Below are positions 24,615 through 33,211 of a stretch of DNA of 64,000 nt, piece after piece. Location: positions 20,435 to 84,434 of the forward strand of contig UQER01000011.1 of assembly GCA_900540205.1 (NCBI GenBank), in the 5' to 3' direction. Made by a program: the position numbers and the translations under genes. The notes below the pieces were generated by a model. That model did not search any database. It saw only the letters and a list, made by a program, of their open reading frames with translations, and had not been told where the DNA came from. How positions within the stretch are numbered: the first letter of the stretch is position 1; each line of letters starts with the position of its first letter. The DNA is from an uncultured Porphyromonadaceae bacterium. GTDB taxonomy: Bacteria; Bacteroidota; Bacteroidia; Bacteroidales; Muribaculaceae.

Positions 24615-25652
24615 ATGAAAGCAATCAGAAACATATCCATCACACTCCTGCTCTGCATCACGGCCGTGTTGCAGGCTGTGGCTGTGACTTCGATAAAAGC
24701 CTCCGTCGATTCCACTCAGATGGAGATGGGACGCCAGATGGCTGTCAAGCTCAACATTGTGCAGCCGCACAATGCCGGAACAGCACTGATGGTCGATAAA
24801 AACGCCTTTCCCGCCGAGGTAGAGATAATAGACTGGGTGGATGGCGACACCACCGACATCGGCAACGGTCTGGAAGAGATAAAGCGTGCGCTTGTGGTGC
24901 AGTCGTTCGACTCCGGCGTATATGCCATCCCCCCGTTCCTGCTGGTCAACGGACCTGACACCGTACGTTCCAACGGCCTTTCAATCAAGGTCAATCCTGT
25001 TGACGTCAGCGAAATGACCGACATAAACCCCATTGCTGATGTTGCCGGTTTTGAGTCGAAATGGTACGACTGGCTGCCCGACTGGATCACAGACTACTGG
25101 CTCTGGATTGTGCTTGGAATCGTGATTATAGCAGGTGGCATATGTGCATACCTGATTCTCAGCAACAAGGTGAATGTCAACATCATGCCGCAGAAAAAGC
25201 GTCTGCCGCCCGATCAGATTGCCTTCAACCGCCTAAATGCCCTGAAAGAAGCACAGCTTTGGGAGAAGGGACAGGAGAAGGAGTATTATACGCGCCTCAT
25301 CGACATTCTCAGGGATTACCTGCAGGAGCGTTTCGGCATAAATGCCATGGAAATGACCTCATCGCAGATTCTGAAAGCCCTGTCGGCCAACGAAGAGACC
25401 CGCATGTCGAACAAGTATATGCAGCGCGTGGTTGAAATTGCCGACTACGTGAAATTCGCCAAGGTACGCCCCCTCCCCGACGATAACGTACGCTCCTTCC
25501 AGAACGCCATGCAGTTCGTCGAGGAAACTCGCCCTGTGGTCACAGAGAACCCCGACGGCGAGGCTGAGAACGGCAATGTGTCCGCGCAGACAGCAGCAGC
25601 CGCCCCCGACAAGAAAACAACAAACGATAACCCCACAACGAAAGGAAAATAA
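24615..25652 (+). CDS. Bat-operon membrane protein of unknown function
   Basis: 345 residues. A signal peptide (MKAIRNISITLLLCITAVLQAVA) leads to a beta-rich periplasmic domain (to ~150) like the repeats of BatD. One transmembrane helix follows near 161-184 (YWLWIVLGIVIIAGGICAYLIL). The cytoplasmic tail has EYYTRLIDILRDYLQERFGINAMEMTSSQIL, and an almost identical module (FYEELLKAMWGYLSDKLNIPSSQL) ends BatD. It therefore looks like a shorter BatD-related subunit. It abuts batA (TAA-ATG), so translation is coupled. Confidence 0.8.
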   Translation: MKAIRNISITLLLCITAVLQAVAVTSIKASVDSTQMEMGRQMAVKLNIVQPHNAGTALMVDKNAFPAEVEIIDWVDGDTTDIGNGLEEIKRALVVQSFDSGVYAIPPFLLVNGPDTVRSNGLSIKVNPVDVSEMTDINPIADVAGFESKWYDWLPDWITDYWLWIVLGIVIIAGGICAYLILSNKVNVNIMPQKKRLPPDQIAFNRLNALKEAQLWEKGQEKEYYTRLIDILRDYLQERFGINAMEMTSSQILKALSANEETRMSNKYMQRVVEIADYVKFAKVRPLPDDNVRSFQNAMQFVEETRPVVTENPDGEAENGNVSAQTAAAAPDKKTTNDNPTTKGK

Positions 25653-26642
25653 ATGATGCATCTGGCTCATCCCGGCTTACTTTGGTTGTTTCTGCTCTAC
25701 GTGCCTCTGATTGCATGGTATGTGTGGAAACACCGTTCGGCCTATCCTTCACTCCACATATCCACCACCGGTCCGTTCCGGCGCACGCCAAGGCCGGTGA
25801 AGCAGTACGGCCTGTATGCCATGTTCGCCCTGCGTTTGGCGGCCATAGGCTGCCTTATCATTGTGCTCGCACGTCCTCAGACACGCGATGCATGGCGCAC
25901 ATCGAGCACCGAAGGCACCGACATGGTCATAGCCCTTGACATCTCATCGAGTATGCTGGCACGCGATTTCAAGCCAGACCGCCTGGAAGCCGCAAAAAAA
26001 ATAGCTGCCAACTTCATCAACGGCCGTGAAAACGACAACATGGGTCTGGTGGTGTTCGCCGGAGAAGCGTTCACCGGAGTGCCCATGACAACCGACCGCG
26101 CCGCGCTCACCAACTATGTCAACGCCCTCAACCGCGAAATGCTCGAGGACGGTACCGCCATAGGCGACGGCCTCGCCACATCCATAAACCGCATCAAGGA
26201 CGGACGCGCAAAATCGAAAAGCATAATCCTTCTGACCGACGGTTCGAACAACACCGGCATCGTGGCTCCGCTCACCGCCGCCGAGATTGCACACAAGCTT
26301 GGCATCAAGGTCTACACCATCGGAATAGGCACAAACGGCACAGCCCCTTATCCGCAGGTGAACATGTTCGGCCGCATTGAATATGTTCCGATGCCCGTGG
26401 TGATCGATGAGTCAACACTCAAACAGATTGCCGACATAACCGGAGGCAAATACTTCCGCGCCACCGGCAACAAGGTGCTCACAGAGATTTTCGAGGAGAT
26501 TGACAAACTTGAAAAAACGGAATTCGATGTGCGTCACTTCTCGCACACCGAGGACAATTATCTCCCGTGGGCGCTGCTCGCTCTCGGACTTTTCGTTCTT
26601 GAACTGCTGCTGCGGCAGACATGGCTGCGGTCCATCCCCTGA
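25653..26642 (+). CDS. batA: BatA, VWA-domain membrane protein
   Basis: 329 residues. Two N-terminal hydrophobic helices (about 8-24 and 55-75), then a VWA domain with metal-binding DISSS (IALDISSSMLA near 92-102) and ILLTDGSNNTG near 192, and a C-terminal helix (~307-325). The N-terminal region matches the BatA family. Bat proteins are required for aerotolerance in Bacteroides fragilis by genetic work; the mechanism is thought to involve envelope protein quality control. It starts directly after the preceding stop. Confidence 0.92.
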   Translation: MMHLAHPGLLWLFLLYVPLIAWYVWKHRSAYPSLHISTTGPFRRTPRPVKQYGLYAMFALRLAAIGCLIIVLARPQTRDAWRTSSTEGTDMVIALDISSSMLARDFKPDRLEAAKKIAANFINGRENDNMGLVVFAGEAFTGVPMTTDRAALTNYVNALNREMLEDGTAIGDGLATSINRIKDGRAKSKSIILLTDGSNNTGIVAPLTAAEIAHKLGIKVYTIGIGTNGTAPYPQVNMFGRIEYVPMPVVIDESTLKQIADITGGKYFRATGNKVLTEIFEEIDKLEKTEFDVRHFSHTEDNYLPWALLALGLFVLELLLRQTWLRSIP

Positions 26643-26716
26643 CCGACGCCTCCGCCCAACTTACGCACCGCCATTCAAGATATTAACCGCATACGCATGA
26701 TAATCAGCAATATCAA

Positions 26717-27748
26717 ATGAGCTTCGCATATCCACATCTGCTATATCTTCTGTTCCTGCTGCCGGTGATTTTCGGCCTGTGGTGGTGGGCACGTCTGGCA
26801 CGCAAGGCAAAATTGCGCCGCTATGGCAATCCCGCACATCTGTCGCGCCTGATGCCCGAGGCATCAAAATATGTTCCGGCGGTAAAAATCAGTCTGGAAC
26901 TCCTTGCCCTGGCAGCCCTTATCGTGGCGATAGCGCGCCCGCGCGCCGGCCAGAAAGAGGAAGTGGAGAACACCTCCGGTATAGAGGTCATGATTGCATT
27001 CGACGTATCACGCTCGATGCTTGCCTCCTCTACCGATGACCCTCAGGGTGTTTCTCGCCTACAGAGAGCGAAATACATCCTCAACCGCCTCATTGACAAA
27101 CTCGACAATGACAAGGTGGGACTCATTGTTTTCGCAGGTGAAGCCTATACCCAGCTCCCTATCACAACCGATTTCCTTTCGGCACGCATGTATCTCGACG
27201 AGATTTCAACCGAGATGGTACCGACACAAGGCACAGCGGTCGGAGCGGCAATCGACATGGCCATAAACTCGTTCTCACCCGATCCGGAGATAAGCAAGGC
27301 GATAATCGTGATTACCGACGGCGAGAACCATGAAGGCAACGCTGTGGAGATGGCCGAGTACGCCAAAAGTCAGGGCATCGAGGTGGATGTCATCGGAGTC
27401 GGTTCGCTCAAGGGTGCGCCTATTCCGGTCAATCCGCGCAAAGGCGAATTCCTGAAGGATGCCTCCGGAGCTCCGGTGACCACATATCTTAACGAGGCTA
27501 TGGCGAAAGAGATTGCCAAAGCCGGAGGTGGCGCATACATCAACGGCTCCGGTAACAAGGCTGTCGACCAGCTCATAGAAAGCCTTGACCAGATAAAGAA
27601 ATCAGATCTGAAACATGTATCCTACAAGGCCAGTGCCGAGCAGTTCCCGGTGTTCGCCAGCATAGCGTTACTGCTGCTGGTGATTGACGCCTGCATACTG
27701 CCGCGCAAGATCGGCTGGCTCAAGAAATTTACTTTCTTCAGCAAATGA
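26717..27748 (+). CDS. batB: BatB, VWA-domain membrane protein
   Basis: 343 residues, a paralogue of BatA with the same layout. An N-terminal helix (LLYLLFLLPVIFGLWWW) and a second helix near 60 precede a VWA domain with AFDVSRSMLAS near 93-104 and IVITDGENHEGN near 197; a C-terminal helix is near 318. It keeps the DxSxS metal site (DVSRS). Its stop overlaps an upstream ATG of the batC frame. Confidence 0.92.
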   Translation: MSFAYPHLLYLLFLLPVIFGLWWWARLARKAKLRRYGNPAHLSRLMPEASKYVPAVKISLELLALAALIVAIARPRAGQKEEVENTSGIEVMIAFDVSRSMLASSTDDPQGVSRLQRAKYILNRLIDKLDNDKVGLIVFAGEAYTQLPITTDFLSARMYLDEISTEMVPTQGTAVGAAIDMAINSFSPDPEISKAIIVITDGENHEGNAVEMAEYAKSQGIEVDVIGVGSLKGAPIPVNPRKGEFLKDASGAPVTTYLNEAMAKEIAKAGGGAYINGSGNKAVDQLIESLDQIKKSDLKHVSYKASAEQFPVFASIALLLLVIDACILPRKIGWLKKFTFFSK

Positions 27749-27783
27749 TACACCCACTCCGGACACCGATCCGGCCAACAACA

Positions 27784-28653
27784 ATGCTCAAACACCGTTA
27801 TATGAAACGTTACGTAAACATATTGTCGTTCACGGCCACAGTGGCACTCCTGCCGCTGCTGGCAGGGTGTGGCAAGAATCACGATAACACTGCGGAACAG
27901 GCGCAGGTGCAGTCCACAAAGCGCGAGCGCAATTCCATAAAGGAGGGCAACGCGCAGTATGCCGATCAGCATTACGCCGATGCCGAAATTTCCTACAAGA
28001 AAGCTCTTGAGGAAAATCCGGACAACGCCACCGCGCAGTTCAATCTCGCGTCAGCATACCTGAAACAGCGTGGCAACGACATTGCCAACAAAGCTGATTC
28101 ACTTGTGCGCACTGCCGATGCCATGCTCGCCAAAGTGGCCTCGCAGCCCGACGTCAAACTTGCCGAAAGCTCTTTCTACGACCGCGGTAACATAGCCTAC
28201 AAGGCTGAAGATTACGCCTCAGCCATAGAGATGTACAAGAATGCCCTCCGCAGAAATCCTGACAACGACCAGGCCCGAGAGAATCTCCGTCTGGCCCAGT
28301 TGAAAAAGCAGGAGCAGGACCAGCAGAACCAGAACCAGGACCAGAACAAAGACCAGCAGGATCAGAATAAAGACCAGAATCAGGACCAGCAGCAGAATCA
28401 GGACCAGCAGGACAACAAGCAGGATCAGGACAAGGATAAAGACAAAGACCAGAACCAGCAGAACTCACCCGACCAGAACAAGGACCAGCAGCAACAGCAG
28501 AAGCAGCAACAGGGCGGTCTGAGCGATGCAAGCGCCCAGCAGATTCTGAAAGCCATGGAGGATAAGGAAAACGGCACCCGACAGAAAGTGGAACTGATGA
28601 AACAGGGTGAAGAGAAACGTGCCAACCGCCGCACCACCGACAAACCCTGGTAA
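27784..28653 (+). CDS. batC: BatC, TPR lipoprotein with Gln/Asp/Lys/Asn-rich tail
   Basis: About 289 residues. The start chosen (27784) gives MLKHRYMKRYVNILS; ATG at 27802 and an overlapping ATG at 27745 are alternatives. A lipobox (LLPLLAGC) ends the signal peptide, so it is a lipoprotein. TPR-like helices follow (NAQYADQHYADAEISYKKALEENPDNATAQFNLA and NIAYKAEDYASAIEMYKNALRRNPDNDQARENL). The next ~70 residues are almost only Q, D, N and K in imperfect repeats, followed by a short conserved tail. It is a partner of BatA/B/E in the operon. Confidence 0.88.
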   Translation: MLKHRYMKRYVNILSFTATVALLPLLAGCGKNHDNTAEQAQVQSTKRERNSIKEGNAQYADQHYADAEISYKKALEENPDNATAQFNLASAYLKQRGNDIANKADSLVRTADAMLAKVASQPDVKLAESSFYDRGNIAYKAEDYASAIEMYKNALRRNPDNDQARENLRLAQLKKQEQDQQNQNQDQNKDQQDQNKDQNQDQQQNQDQQDNKQDQDKDKDKDQNQQNSPDQNKDQQQQQKQQQGGLSDASAQQILKAMEDKENGTRQKVELMKQGEEKRANRRTTDKPW

Positions 28654-28701
28654 TAAGCCCGCCCCTCCCACGTCACTCAACTATGAAATGAATTACCCGA
28701 C

Positions 28702-30531
28702 ATGAAGAAATTATTCTTGTTATTTACGTTGATAGCCGGCATATGCTGCCAGATGGCCGCACAAGTGTCGTTCAAGGTGCAACCGCCCCGAAACGTGATT
28801 GCAGGCAATGTGTTCTACGTCACCTACCGCCTGTCGAACGCTGAAGGCACAAGCCTGAATGCCCCGGCCATCGAGGGGTGCAAGCTGCTTTCGCGCAATC
28901 CAGGCGTCAGCACCATGCAGTCCATGCAGATTATCAACGGTGTGCAGAGTTCAAACACATCGGTCGACTATACATTCACCTACCGTGCCGAAAAAGAGGG
29001 CACATACACCATTCCACCGGCCACTATCGTGGCCGATGGCAAAACACTGCAGACCTCGGCCGCACAGTTCCGGATTCTCCCACCTGACCGCAATTCTGCA
29101 CAGAACAACGGCGGTTACGGCGGCAACGCCATGGGGATGCCGGATTTCGACGAGCCTGCACAGGACACCAAGATATCCAAAAACGACATCTTCGTGCGCG
29201 TAATCCTCAACAAGAGTCAGGCCTACGAAGGCGAGGCCATTGAATGCACCCTCAAACTCTACACCAAATTCGAGCGCATCAATTCGTTCATGGTCACCTC
29301 TCCCCCAACTTTCGACGGCTTCCTTATCGATGAACTCGACACTCAAGCACAGCTCAATGAGGTGGAGCACTACAACGGCCAGAACTACATAACTGCCGTG
29401 CTGAAAAAATGCATCATATTCCCTCAGAAATCGGGTAAACTCACCATCAACTCCGGGAAATACGACCTGAGCGTGGTGCAGCTTGAACGAGTGTCGAACG
29501 GCTTCTTTATCTCTGCCCGTCCCATTGAGAAGGAGGTGCATCTGCAGCCGTTCACCCAGACAGTCAACATCACTCCCCTCCCCCAGCCGGAACCGGCCGG
29601 ATTCTCAGGCGCTGTGGGACAGCTCAAATTTGAAAGCGCACTCAGTTCCAACACTCCGAGAACAGGTGAAGCGATTTCGCTCCGCTATATCGTAACCGGT
29701 ACGGGCAACATCAAATACTTCACCGAGCCCAAACCGCAGATTCCATCGGAATTCGAGCAATACACACCCAAGACCGAGGAAAATGTCCGTATAGCCGGAA
29801 ACACCCTCACCGGTACCCGGAGCATTGACTACACCCTCGTGCCGCAATCGGTGGGCGAATTCAAGATTCCGGCACAGGAATTCGTCTACTTCGACCTTGC
29901 AAAGAAACAATACGTCACACTCACCGCTCCGGGCTACACGCTCAATGTGGCCAAAGGCTCCGGAACCACAATGAGTGCTGAGCAGCGCGACATCGAAGCC
30001 AAGAACACCGACATCCTGCACATAAAGACAGGCGACAAGAACCAGTCGGCCGACCATACCCCCATGATACGTTTCTGGTGGTACTGGGCCATCTTCGGCG
30101 CACTCCTCGCCGCAGCCATAGCCAGTGTGCTCATCTACAGCAACAAACTCAAACGAGAAGCCGATGTTGTGGGACGCCGCACATCCCGTGCCAACAAGGT
30201 GGCCCGGAAGCGCCTTAAAATGGCCGAAAGCTTCATGAAAGCCCACAAGAGCGATAAATTCTATGAAGAGTTGCTCAAGGCCATGTGGGGCTATCTGAGC
30301 GACAAACTCAACATCCCTTCGTCGCAGCTCACACGCCAGAACATCGTGGACACCCTGTCGCAACGCGGAGCCGACACAGAAATCTGCAATAACGTGATAG
30401 CCATCCTTGATGACTGCGAAATGGCACGTTACACCCCCGATTCATCTCTCGATTCGTCGGTAGAGGCCATATATAACCGTGCAACCGATGTAATCAACGA
30501 AATTGAACGCAGCAAGATAGCACGTGCCTGA
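28702..30531 (+). CDS. batD: BatD, oxygen-tolerance membrane protein
   Basis: 609 residues. A signal peptide (MKKLFLLFTLIAGICCQMAAQ) precedes a BatD domain (VSFKVQPPRNVIAGNVFYVTYRLSNAEG) and further beta-rich repeats to ~440. One transmembrane helix follows near 459-480 (YWAIFGALLAAAIASVLIY) and a cytoplasmic tail with FYEELLKAMWGYLSDKLNIPSSQLTRQNI. Family length and layout are normal. It follows batC by 48 bases. Confidence 0.92.
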   Translation: MKKLFLLFTLIAGICCQMAAQVSFKVQPPRNVIAGNVFYVTYRLSNAEGTSLNAPAIEGCKLLSRNPGVSTMQSMQIINGVQSSNTSVDYTFTYRAEKEGTYTIPPATIVADGKTLQTSAAQFRILPPDRNSAQNNGGYGGNAMGMPDFDEPAQDTKISKNDIFVRVILNKSQAYEGEAIECTLKLYTKFERINSFMVTSPPTFDGFLIDELDTQAQLNEVEHYNGQNYITAVLKKCIIFPQKSGKLTINSGKYDLSVVQLERVSNGFFISARPIEKEVHLQPFTQTVNITPLPQPEPAGFSGAVGQLKFESALSSNTPRTGEAISLRYIVTGTGNIKYFTEPKPQIPSEFEQYTPKTEENVRIAGNTLTGTRSIDYTLVPQSVGEFKIPAQEFVYFDLAKKQYVTLTAPGYTLNVAKGSGTTMSAEQRDIEAKNTDILHIKTGDKNQSADHTPMIRFWWYWAIFGALLAAAIASVLIYSNKLKREADVVGRRTSRANKVARKRLKMAESFMKAHKSDKFYEELLKAMWGYLSDKLNIPSSQLTRQNIVDTLSQRGADTEICNNVIAILDDCEMARYTPDSSLDSSVEAIYNRATDVINEIERSKIARA

Positions 30532-30575
30532 CTTCCGACATGGCGCAACATTTCAACCAAACCATCAGACGCAAC

Positions 30576-31424
30576 ATGAAACATATCATATCATTCGCCA
30601 TATTTCTGATTGCCGCATTGACAGCGGCAGCCCAGCAGGATTCAATTATAACGGCAGGTGCAACTGTCGCCTCACCAGAAGCAGAAGAGGCTCTGGAAAC
30701 TGGCATCGAAGCAGGACGTCTGGCAGAACAGGCCGACTCGGCATATGCCGCCGATAATTTCTCACTTGCCGAACAGCTTTACCGCGAATCCATAACTTCT
30801 GAAGGCACCTCCAGTACGATATGCTACAATCTCGGCAATGCTTATTATCGTCAGGGCAATCTCGGCATGGCGATTGTAAACTATGAACGCGCCCTCAAAC
30901 TCGACCCCACCAACAAGGACGCACGCATAAATCTGGAATTCGTGAAAGGGAAAATCACAGACCGCCAGATTGACTCAGGTTCCTTCGTATCGAATCTTTG
31001 GGAAAACATCGTGATGTTTTTCAAGGCCGACACATGGGCCTCGCTTGCGATAATTCTCTTTGCACTGTTTCTTGCCTCGGCGCTCACCTATCTTTTCTCG
31101 TCGGTGGTGCTTGTCAAGAAACTGAGTTTCTTCGGTGGCCTGATAATATTCATTGTGTGCGCGCTTGCCGTGATCATATCGTTCGCGGCTGCAAACCGTG
31201 TTGAAACCGACAGGTATGCCATCATCCTCCCACCCTCCGCCCAGCTTTCCACAACGCCGCGCGAGGCACGGAACCAGTCGGAAGAAGCATTCCTGCTGCA
31301 CGAAGGCACCAAAGTGGAGATTGTTGATTCCATCTCATCATCGGCCGACGGAAAATGGTTTGAAGTGCGCGTAGGGCAGAATGAACGTGCATGGATCAAG
31401 GCAGCCGATGTGGAGCGCATCTGA
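30576..31424 (+). CDS. batE: BatE, TPR and SH3-like membrane protein
   Basis: About 282 residues. A signal peptide (MKHIISFAIFLIAALTAAAQ), two TPR units (AADNFSLAEQLYRESI; NAYYRQGNLGMAIVNYERALKLDPTNKDARINLEF), two central hydrophobic helices near 150-190, and an SH3-like C-terminus (LLHEGTKVEIVDSISSSADGKWFEVRVGQNERAWIKAADVE). The last domain may bind peptidoglycan or peptides. The start at 30576 is preferred over 30540 because it places the signal peptide at the N-terminus. It ends the bat operon; no clear hairpin terminator follows. Confidence 0.88.
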   Translation: MKHIISFAIFLIAALTAAAQQDSIITAGATVASPEAEEALETGIEAGRLAEQADSAYAADNFSLAEQLYRESITSEGTSSTICYNLGNAYYRQGNLGMAIVNYERALKLDPTNKDARINLEFVKGKITDRQIDSGSFVSNLWENIVMFFKADTWASLAIILFALFLASALTYLFSSVVLVKKLSFFGGLIIFIVCALAVIISFAAANRVETDRYAIILPPSAQLSTTPREARNQSEEAFLLHEGTKVEIVDSISSSADGKWFEVRVGQNERAWIKAADVERI

Positions 31425-31553
31425 CAAATTCTCTCACCTTACCCCGTGCCTACATGCCCTATAAAGCCTTTCATGCCATTTATCATAAGCCTTTGTTTGA
31501 CTTAAAATTAGGGTAAAAGAATGAAAAATATGTTGTAAAACACATAACAAACA

Positions 31554-31585
31554 TTTGCTAATTACAGCCATTAAGCATAAATTTA
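31554..31585 (+). promoter_or_regulatory. Probable promoter of the small DNA-binding protein gene
   Basis: TTTG (31554-31557), 20-base spacer, TAAATTTA (31578-31585), one mismatch from the -7 consensus. The start codon lies 42 bases further on. Confidence 0.5.
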
Positions 31586-31626
31586 TGGTGCTAACAGAAC
31601 ATATTTCACCCTAAAAATACACGATC

Positions 31627-31893
31627 ATGACAAAGACAATCACTTTCAACGATCTGCGTCGCCTTAAAGACAGCCTTCCCGATGGCGCAACCCACCGCAT
31701 TGCCGACAAGCTCCATATAACCGTGCAAACAGTTCGTAACTACTTTGGGGGTTCAAATTACGAATTCGGCAATAACTGCGGTGTACACATCGAACCGGGT
31801 CCCGACGGTGGCATTGTAGTGCTCGACGACACCACCATCTACGACATGGCGGTTGAAATCCTTCAGGAAGAGGAACAGAAAAAGGAAGCCTGA
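31627..31893 (+). CDS. Small helix-turn-helix DNA-binding protein
   Basis: 88 residues of a Bacteroidota-conserved type. The HTH reads THRIADKLHITVQTVRNYFGGSNYE near 22-46, followed by a short beta region and an acidic helical tail (MAVEILQEEEQKKEA). It probably acts as a small regulator or nucleoid protein; targets are unknown. It is monocistronic: a promoter lies upstream and a GC-rich terminator downstream. Confidence 0.8.
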   Translation: MTKTITFNDLRRLKDSLPDGATHRIADKLHITVQTVRNYFGGSNYEFGNNCGVHIEPGPDGGIVVLDDTTIYDMAVEILQEEEQKKEA

Positions 31894-31972
31894 ATTTGAG
31901 AATTAAACGGCCACATGAAGCCAGAACAGCATTCATCCGCCGTCAGAAACATTCAAGCAACCAAAGCATAAG

Positions 31973-32014
31973 TCGCGCCCATCGGCATGCCCCGAAGGGC
32001 GCGATTTTATTTAT
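31973..32014 (+). terminator. Rho-independent terminator
   Basis: TCGCGCCC (31973-31980) pairs with GGGCGCGA (31997-32004), followed by TTTTATTTAT. It ends the small DNA-binding protein transcript. Confidence 0.85.
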
Positions 32015-32034
32015 CTCCGCAAAACACCCACGCC

Positions 32035-33153
32035 ATGACACCCAACCGTCTCATAACTCTGGCCATACACACCTTTGAACGTGCCCAGAAAGTGAAACTC
32101 ATTCTGGAACGTGAAGGCATTCCTGTGGAACTCAACAACGTCAATCTGGCAAATCCTGAAGTATCGGCGGGGGTGAGAGTCCGCATCAAAGAGGCCGACC
32201 TCCCCAAAGCACTGCGAATTGTGGAGAACTTCGAGATTTTCAACGTTGCCGACACCGACAGGGCCAAACATCGGCAGGGCAAGATTCTCGTGCCAACCGA
32301 CTTTTCTCCCCATACATCCCTGGCCGTTAAACTGGCCATGCAACTTGCATCCCGCATGAACTGCGAAGTGGAGTTTATGCATGCCTTCATAAGCCCTTCG
32401 GGAAGCGAGACAATACAGCTTTCCGACGCCTACGATTATGAGCTGGAGGATATGGAGCTCACCTCCCGAATGCAGCAGCAGGCGGAAACGCTGATGAAAC
32501 GTTTCGCACACACAGTGCGTGACGATATCAAAAGCGGACGCCTCCCGGCAGTGAAATTTTCCACAATAGTCAGCGAGGGTATTCCGGAGGAGGTCATTCT
32601 CTCGTATACACGCGAGGAAAAGCCGCTGATGGTTGTGATGAGCACACGCGAGGCAGGGAAAAAGGAAACGGAACTGATAGGCAGCGTCACAGCCGAGGTG
32701 CTCGACCGTTGCCGCGTTCCGGCATTTACCGTACCGGAGAACACGGATTTCGACCTGTTCGGCAAACATGAACGGGTGGCGTTTTTCTGCAATCTGGATC
32801 AGGAGGACATGCTGGCCCTCGACTCACTCTACCGTCTGTTTCCCGACATCCATCTGGATGTGACGCTCATAAGCGTGCCGCCGCGCAGAATGCGTCAGAC
32901 ACCGCCCACGCAGGCGGCCGACAATCTGTTGAAATATTGCCGGGAGCACTATGCCGGATATACATTCTCGGTGGAATACATCAAGACTCATTCCGTATTC
33001 GACGATCTTGACAATATCGCCACACGCAAACCGTTCGACATGATATGCCTCCCCAACAAGCACAAGAACGTGTTCGCCCGTGTGTTCAACCCATCACTCG
33101 CGCACAAGATTCTGTTCCGCGCCGACATCCCAATGGTGGTAATCCCCGTCTGA
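32035..33153 (+). CDS. Universal stress protein with DUF2007-like N-terminus
   Basis: About 372 residues. The first ~70 residues (ITLAIHTFERAQKVKLILEREGIPVELNNVN, ending IVENFE) resemble the DUF2007 signal-transducing domain. A UspA domain follows (KILVPTDFSPHTSLAVKLAMQLASRM; VMSTREAGKKETELIGSVTAEVLDRCRVPAFTVP) and then a second, more divergent Usp-like unit ending in KILFRADIPMVVIPV. The start at 32035 is chosen because an upstream terminator overlaps any longer frame. A stress-response role is inferred from family. Confidence 0.87.
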   Translation: MTPNRLITLAIHTFERAQKVKLILEREGIPVELNNVNLANPEVSAGVRVRIKEADLPKALRIVENFEIFNVADTDRAKHRQGKILVPTDFSPHTSLAVKLAMQLASRMNCEVEFMHAFISPSGSETIQLSDAYDYELEDMELTSRMQQQAETLMKRFAHTVRDDIKSGRLPAVKFSTIVSEGIPEEVILSYTREEKPLMVVMSTREAGKKETELIGSVTAEVLDRCRVPAFTVPENTDFDLFGKHERVAFFCNLDQEDMLALDSLYRLFPDIHLDVTLISVPPRRMRQTPPTQAADNLLKYCREHYAGYTFSVEYIKTHSVFDDLDNIATRKPFDMICLPNKHKNVFARVFNPSLAHKILFRADIPMVVIPV

Positions 33154-33211
33154 TAAATATGCCGGCTGCGCTGCGACTACTGACTTTGAGCAGCTTCACC
33201 GGATGTGACTT

